A stretch of DNA of 64,000 nt from Narthecium ossifragum (lineage: Eukaryota; Streptophyta; Magnoliopsida; Dioscoreales; Nartheciaceae). A program made the position numbers and the translations under genes. The notes beneath the pieces were generated by a model. The model did no database searches, had not been told where the DNA came from, and was given only the letters and a program-made list of their open reading frames with translations. Below are positions 59,166 to 64,000 of the stretch, piece by piece. The stretch is from contig OY986973.1 of NCBI GenBank assembly GCA_963920575.1, positions 9,396,607 through 9,460,606 of the forward strand. Reading direction: 5' to 3'. Positions within the stretch are counted from its first letter, which is position 1; every line of letters begins with the position of its first letter.

Positions 59166-61411
59166 ACTTAGGAAGCTGCATTTGCCTGGACTTGGTGGTG
59201 AAGGGCCAGGACCAAATATTGAGATCAGATTACAAAGAAAATCATTGAACAGATATGAGTGGTCAATCATAGATGTCCCAAAAACAGAAGGATGTAACGC
59301 AGAGTATTGCACTGGCAAACATGGCCCATCAAACTGCATAGTATGAACGAAGGATGTGCTTGCCAATGATGAGCCAGCTGACTCGAGTTCCAAAACAACA
59401 GCCAGACGGCGAAAGGCACCGGAGTACCAACATTATCTAAACTGTCCTCGAATATTCACAAAAACAGTGCACCTGAATCTAACAATTTCTTATGAAAAAG
59501 CATACAGACTAGTGACATATTGCTAGGCTGATCATTTCAAGATGCCATGACAAGTTACTTAACTTTCTACTAGCATATTTCTGATATATTTATAACATTT
59601 CACCTCTCCTATCTATCTGTCCCCTTTCCCCACCCATTATGTTGTCTGGTCAGTGGTCAATGGGTAACTTTTACTTTCTTTGTTTAGTGTGGATTGGACT
59701 GCATGAATGTTTCATACACATTAACTTCCGAATGCGGGTGATGCATGTAGGTAGATCTTCTTTCCTCATTACAGAAAGCGGCCTAACTTTTGAACATCTT
59801 TACACTGATAGTGTCCGGCTATGGCTGAGGCACGAGCATTTGGACATCCATATGAGGTGTTGTATGAAGCTATAACGATAGCTTATTCATGGTTGATCTA
59901 TATGGAAACTTACTTACGAGAGAGCAAAGTGGAACTGAGCTATCATGGATCAACTACACCACCATGAGAAAAGGGAGGATAAGTGGCAACAGGGCCCTCA
60001 TGGGATGATGTACCTAGTAAAGCTCTCACAGCAGAAGTTGCAATTTTTTTTTTGTCAACAAAAAAGGAAGACTGCTTCAATTCACGGTGAAATACAAAAC
60101 ATCCAAGATATAAAGACTAGCTAAGGTCACCTTGCACTAATGCGTATAGCACCAATGTGCGGGCCAAAAAAAAAGAAAAAGAAAATGCATGATGCTTATA
60201 TTTGTATTCAGTTCATTTACGTAGTACATATTGTCTAACTAGAGGGCAATGATAGTTATCAAAACAGATGTTGCATTGACAGTATAGTAGATGCTCTAGA
60301 GACAGGCATACGCGTTTTGATACGAGCACAGGAGAATTGCAGATAATTGCCTATTGTTTAGCTATCAAAATAATCATCTACCTTTTGCATTTGAAAATTT
60401 ATTGTTACTATACCAAGCATTATTCATTTTGTATCTTCCTTGTTTGATAATCATGCATCAATTCATACCTTAAGGGACTACTTTTCATGAGTAAGTTTCT
60501 GCATTGCTACAAACACTTCACCTTCATTGCGAGTACAGCTGACACATAATGGCAACTTTTGACAACTAATATAAATCTGGAGTACTCTAAATTTTCTGGT
60601 GGCGCCTGTTCGACGAATACCATTCTCAGAAGATTCAGTAATTTTCGAGATACAAGATAGAAGGGTTAGTTTCTTGACTTATTTTCACTTTATACAAGCC
60701 CACAACACAAAAATGATCAGATTAACATCACAATTCAAAAGTACAATAACTCTTACTTACTTTCATGTCTCAGCTAAAAAAGGGAAGCATAAGTTTCCAT
60801 ATACATTAGTTATTAGTTATTTTCACTTCATACATGCTTGATTTAAATAATGCGGTCAGATACTTAAATGCAAAAATGAGAGCTGACGTGGGAAACTTAT
60901 CAAACAGTTGGCGGAACTGCGGAGATCGGGCACAGAGGCCGAGTGGCGCATCATCGACACGCTAGCCAGGCCTTATTTGATGAATTACTGGACGGCGGTG
61001 GTAGCATGATAGATTATCAAAGACTCAAACACATATAATTATATTGCCGATGTTACTGTTACATAAAGACGGTAACAACAAGAAGATGAAATTTATACAT
61101 TGCACAAGAGAGGGGCAGGATAGCAGTTCATAGCAACAAAAGCATGGTAATCAATGAGTAGACACTGTAATGTGAAAATATCAAGACTTGAATATATCAG
61201 TGCTTAGTGAATGATTTCTACAATGATATTACCAGTTGTAAACGTCATAAATTCCACTTATATTTATACTAGATTGGCGGGTAAATTAGATCCAAGAGAT
61301 CTATCAGCCAAGTATTAGAATAGAAAAACCAAATATTTTAGGAAAATAGTTTAGCTTTTACTCACATGGCAAAAAGTGTCCGACAAAATTCATCTAAGGA
61401 AAAAGATTTAC
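59166..61411. other. Intergenic DNA with scattered coding-like blocks
   Basis: No complete gene. On the minus strand about 59168-59400 a block reads as possible coding sequence (RRLAVVLELESAGSS, FVHTMQFDGPCLPVQ) with stops upstream, which I do not recognise. On the plus strand 59820-59930 (EVLYEAITIAYSWLIYMET) and 60900-61010 (AELRRSGTEAEWRII) look the same way. They might be exons or fragments of dead genes. A direct repeat TTATTTTCACTTxATACAxGC occurs at about 60680 and 60815. The rest is AT-rich without anything I can name. Confidence 0.45.
60035..60175 (-). repeat. Possible 3' tail of a LINE or SINE
   Basis: Read on the minus strand this ends GAAGCAGTCTTCCTTTTTTG and then a run of A (plus strand T at about 60040-60050). 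Such a tail is common at the 3' end of non-LTR retroelements. There is no other evidence, and no matching body is in the window. Confidence 0.3.
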
Positions 61412-61673
61412 GTACATGGCCACGTGGTGATGTACATTGCACATCCTTTCAATCGGTATATCTATCGATTGATTCATCTAGTCCATCGGTAGAACACTAC
61501 TGATGCACTAAGTCAACCAATCGATAGTGTTCTATCGATTCGATGATTGATATATTTGATCGGTAGAACATGACCTAGTCCATCAATAGTGTTCTATTGA
61601 TGGATTAGATTAATCAATCGGTAGACATCTACCGATTGAAGGGCATATATGATACATGCCCTTACTCATGTAC
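61412..61673. mobile_element. Foldback element, MITE-like
   Basis: A 262-bp inverted repeat. The inner arms, about 70 bases, are 61445-61515 and 61574-61643, with phrases CTTTCAATCGGTA on the left and ACCGATTGAAGG on the right. They are separated by a loop of about 58 bases that has its own palindrome around GATAGTGTTCTATC. Weaker similarity extends the arms to GTACATG (61412) and CATGTAC (61673). No coding capacity. The size and structure fit a MITE or another hairpin locus. The transposase family is not clear, because no TSD stands out. Confidence 0.7.
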
Positions 61674-62100
61674 CCCAATGAGCGTCCTTAATCTAATATG
61701 TGTTTTCTGTATATATGGTTAAAGCGTTAATGTAGACATGAATCACATGATCGAAATGGGTTTCGGTTCGGGCCGATAGAGAACCATGTCCAAGCCCGCC
61801 CCGGCCTGGGTTTAAGCGGACCGAGCTTTTCGGAGCACTTTGTCCATGATCAGGTTTGCAAAGTAGAAGCGATAGCGGATCGGACGGTTTGGATCAAAGT
61901 CTTCAGATCGGACGGCTAAAAGCAAAGGAGCGTAGCTTCAAACGGCGAAGATGAATCCGAGCGTAAGTTGGAATCTAATTCGTCTGCGATACCTATAAAA
62001 TAATTCGTGTCAGCATGCAACTTTCACAAGTTGGAGATGATCTCGTCGATCCAGAGTCAACTCCGACTACTCACACCGTCGGATGGAGCCATCCCGTCCC
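61674..62100. other. Unassigned sequence upstream of the right-end leader
   Basis: AT-rich at first, then moderately GC. Phrases such as GGATCGGACGGTTTGGATC and GATCGGACGGCTAAAAG (61876-61920) are common in promoter-proximal repeat DNA of plants. No open frame of interest and no TG start matching the LTRs of this window was found. Confidence 0.35.
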
Positions 62101-64000
62101 GTCTTGCCGCGTGTATATATTAAAGGTGATTTGGTGGGTCAGTACCCAAACCTAGGGTGCGGGCGGCTCTTGAGCTAGCGACGCCCTGAGACGAGAAAGA
62201 AAGGGCTTCTCCGTCATCGTCACCCGCGTTCGCGCCGACCTCTCCTCTCCGGAGCTTCTCCGTCATCGTCGCCGGCCGCCGCTCCTCCCTGAGCTCCTCC
62301 TCACCTTTCTCGAACCTCGGAACCCCTTCCCCTCTCAGATCCGACCCTCTCTCCTCCGTTTCCTCTCTCTCAAGCTCGCAGGAAGCCCTCTTCCTCGCCG
62401 ATCGACGAGCTCTGCCGGCCACCTCGCGTCGTCTCTCTGCCGCCGCCGAGCTGCAACACCTGGAACAACGTCGGGGACGAAGACCTAGCCGGATCTCCTC
62501 TTCCCCGAGCTCTTAGGTAGGGTTTCCTACTTGAATCCTTGATTCAGTCCTAGGATGTGATTGTGGTTGTTTCTTTCATTGTTTGATTGCAATTCATGCT
62601 ATTCTTGCTAGATCAGTTGCTGGTTTCGGATTCTTAGATTTCGGATTTTGTTTGAGAAGGTTTCAGCCGGATTCTTTGGGGATCTCTCTTCTATCTTGCT
62701 TCCCCAGGCTTAGATCCCAACTCACCAAGGTTTGATTGATCATTGATGTGGTTTTAATGGAGTTTTATCGATCTGTTTTTCCCGGATTTCGTCGATGCTC
62801 TGTTCTTTGATGAACAGTCGGATTCAAGCTGATTTCTGATCTTTGTGAGCATGATCTCGTGTAACTTTCAAGATGAAAGTTGTATATCACCGAGTTCTCT
62901 TTCTATTGCCGCTGGTTTCATGATTTTTGGATTTATGTATGATTTTTGGTGAATTGTTTCCTAAACTGCTGCGAAACAGAAATTAGGAAAAGATTAGAAA
63001 ATTTTGTAGAAATTAGACATCAATTAGATTCAATTCTTGGACACGATGTCCCTAGCATGTTTCTCCTTATCTTATCTGTTCTAATTTGGAATTTGACTTC
63101 ATTTAGATGTCAAATTGCTAAGAATTCATCCTCTCTAACTTAAGGAGGTTTTTGTAGAGGTTCAGAAAAGAGTGTTTTAATGGATTTCGATGTTTTCCTC
63201 ATGTCTAATTCTTCGAGAAACATGCAATTGGTATTCCTAGTGATCTCGAGGGTTAGCACGTCCTAATTGGTGGTTTTTAGACGATTAATTGTTTGATGCC
63301 GGCATGTTTAGTTAGCTATAAATCATTCTTGTTCAATCAGCAATTAAATGCGTGTCGTGCTTATTTATATCGTATTGTATACATGTATGCGTAGCTTGTG
63401 GTTGAACCGAGGGAGTCATGCCCCTTGGGATGTTTAGATAAGTAAATGGGCCGAAGGTGTGCCCTAGTTTTGTAAACTGTATTTTATTATTGTTGTTGTA
63501 ATTGTTTGGCCGTGGTTGTGCCGTTTTGTAGAATTTCGGGTGACTGCCGCGCGTGCCGTCGTCATGCCGAAATTTAGATTGAATGTGTAGGTGCTTGTTT
63601 ACGGCATGTGTTGCCGTTGTTGAGTTAGATAGATCTCTAATTGCTTTAGACTCTTTGTTATGTCTACCCCTTTTTGGCGAGCTGTATGCTACCAATGACT
63701 TTCTTTAATCACGGGATGTAATTGATTGCGGAAATTGAGCAATTTGAGAAACTTGATTCCTTGAACACCAGATACCAATGACTTCCTTTATTCACGGAAC
63801 AACAATTGTCAATGATAGTGGATTATGTGGACAAAATGTGTTAGTGGGGGCTTATCAAGTGAATCAAGTTGCCATCTGTCCCCTTTATTACATAAATTTA
63901 CTTTTCTTTGGGTTGAATTTGCACCAAATTTGGTCAAGCACTTGTATATTTAGTTGGTTGCCTTGTGTTTACTGAAATTTGAACTCATGTTAAAGCACTG
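62101..64000 (+). other. Right-end leader and intron-like region; LTR-related or host 5' UTR
   Basis: A TATA-like TATATATTAAA at about 62114-62124, then about 390 bases of CT-rich DNA, then a splice-donor-like AG|GTAGGGTTTCC with the cut after 62516, then T-rich DNA to the window end. The same order is present, reversed, in LTR F and in the LTR at 1-1693. Further on, 63413-63465 (GAACCGAGGGAGTCATG, AAATGGGCCGAAGGTGTGCC) matches 282-348 of this window in reverse (GAACCGAAGGAAGTCATG, AAATGGGCCGAAGGTGTGCC). It is therefore probably part of a chromovirus-type LTR in plus orientation that runs off the window. A host gene with a 5' UTR intron cannot be excluded. No protein can be supported. Confidence 0.5.

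Noticed and set aside
61412..61673. Assigning the foldback to a named MITE superfamily
   Set aside because: No clear target-site duplication and only weak terminal match; the family cannot be told by eye.
62120..62422. A 100-codon minus-strand open frame in the right-end leader
   Set aside because: It is the antisense of a CT-rich 5' leader, with a highly charged, low-complexity translation and no upstream promoter signal.
1..64000. rRNA or tRNA genes, organelle insertions, complete host protein genes
   Set aside because: None was recognised on either strand; every long coding stretch that shows motifs belongs to a retroelement.

Overview
The window is intergenic, repeat-packed DNA from a flowering plant. 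It contains no complete host gene. The case for a plant rests on Athila-type and Tekay/Del-type Ty3-gypsy retrotransposons with plant primer-binding sites (tRNA-Asp type TGGCGCCGTTGCCGGGGA and initiator tRNA-Met type TGGTATCAGAGC), plant L1-type LINEs with a DUF4283-like ORF1, a zf-RVT-like segment and a C-terminal RNase H, and a Ty1-copia-type solo LTR. The species cannot be named from this sequence.

The main result is a nest five levels deep that can be resolved to the base from LTR ends and 5-bp target-site duplications (TSDs). LINE2 (+ strand, 17016-17160 resuming at 53032-59165) is split by solo LTR D (17161-53026, TSD TGATG). LTR D is split by a degenerate Tekay chromovirus on the minus strand (17441-51741, TSD GGAAG with one mutated copy). 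The Tekay holds three further insertions: solo LTR E in its 3' LTR (19814-22203, TSD GACCC), solo LTR F in its integrase (22931-34660, TSD CGCCT), and Athila element A in its polymerase (35586-45943, TSD CCGCC). LTR F is itself split by element C (22990-32297, TSD CTAAT/CTAAC), a gag-protease element that lacks reverse transcriptase. Hand-counted LTR differences (Tekay about 3% over a sampled 310 bp, A about 2.2%, C about 1.2%) agree with the nesting order.

Left of the nest, LINE1 (- strand, about 17015 down to 1694) is interrupted by a second Athila copy, B, arranged LTR-internal-LTR-partial internal (2333-14105). It is cut again at 1693 by a chromovirus-type LTR that runs off the left edge. 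Within LINE2 there are two more solo LTRs: G (Tekay family, 54469-56922) and a Ty1-copia type (57777-58447, TSD TGTTC). From 59166 the DNA is less repetitive. It holds a small coding-like block, a 262-bp foldback resembling a MITE, and from about 62100 a TATA box, a CT-rich leader and a splice-donor-like site that resemble the chromovirus LTRs but could be a host promoter and 5' UTR.

No element here looks able to move by itself: every gag-pol carries stops, frameshifts or missing domains. The most unusual signals are arrays of GATCGATC-type palindromes recurring in the LTRs of several unrelated families, in four of them directly upstream of the TATA box; the acidic tandem-repeat protein tail of element C; the CT-rich leader followed by AG|GTAGG in the chromovirus LTRs; and the tandem Athila B array.
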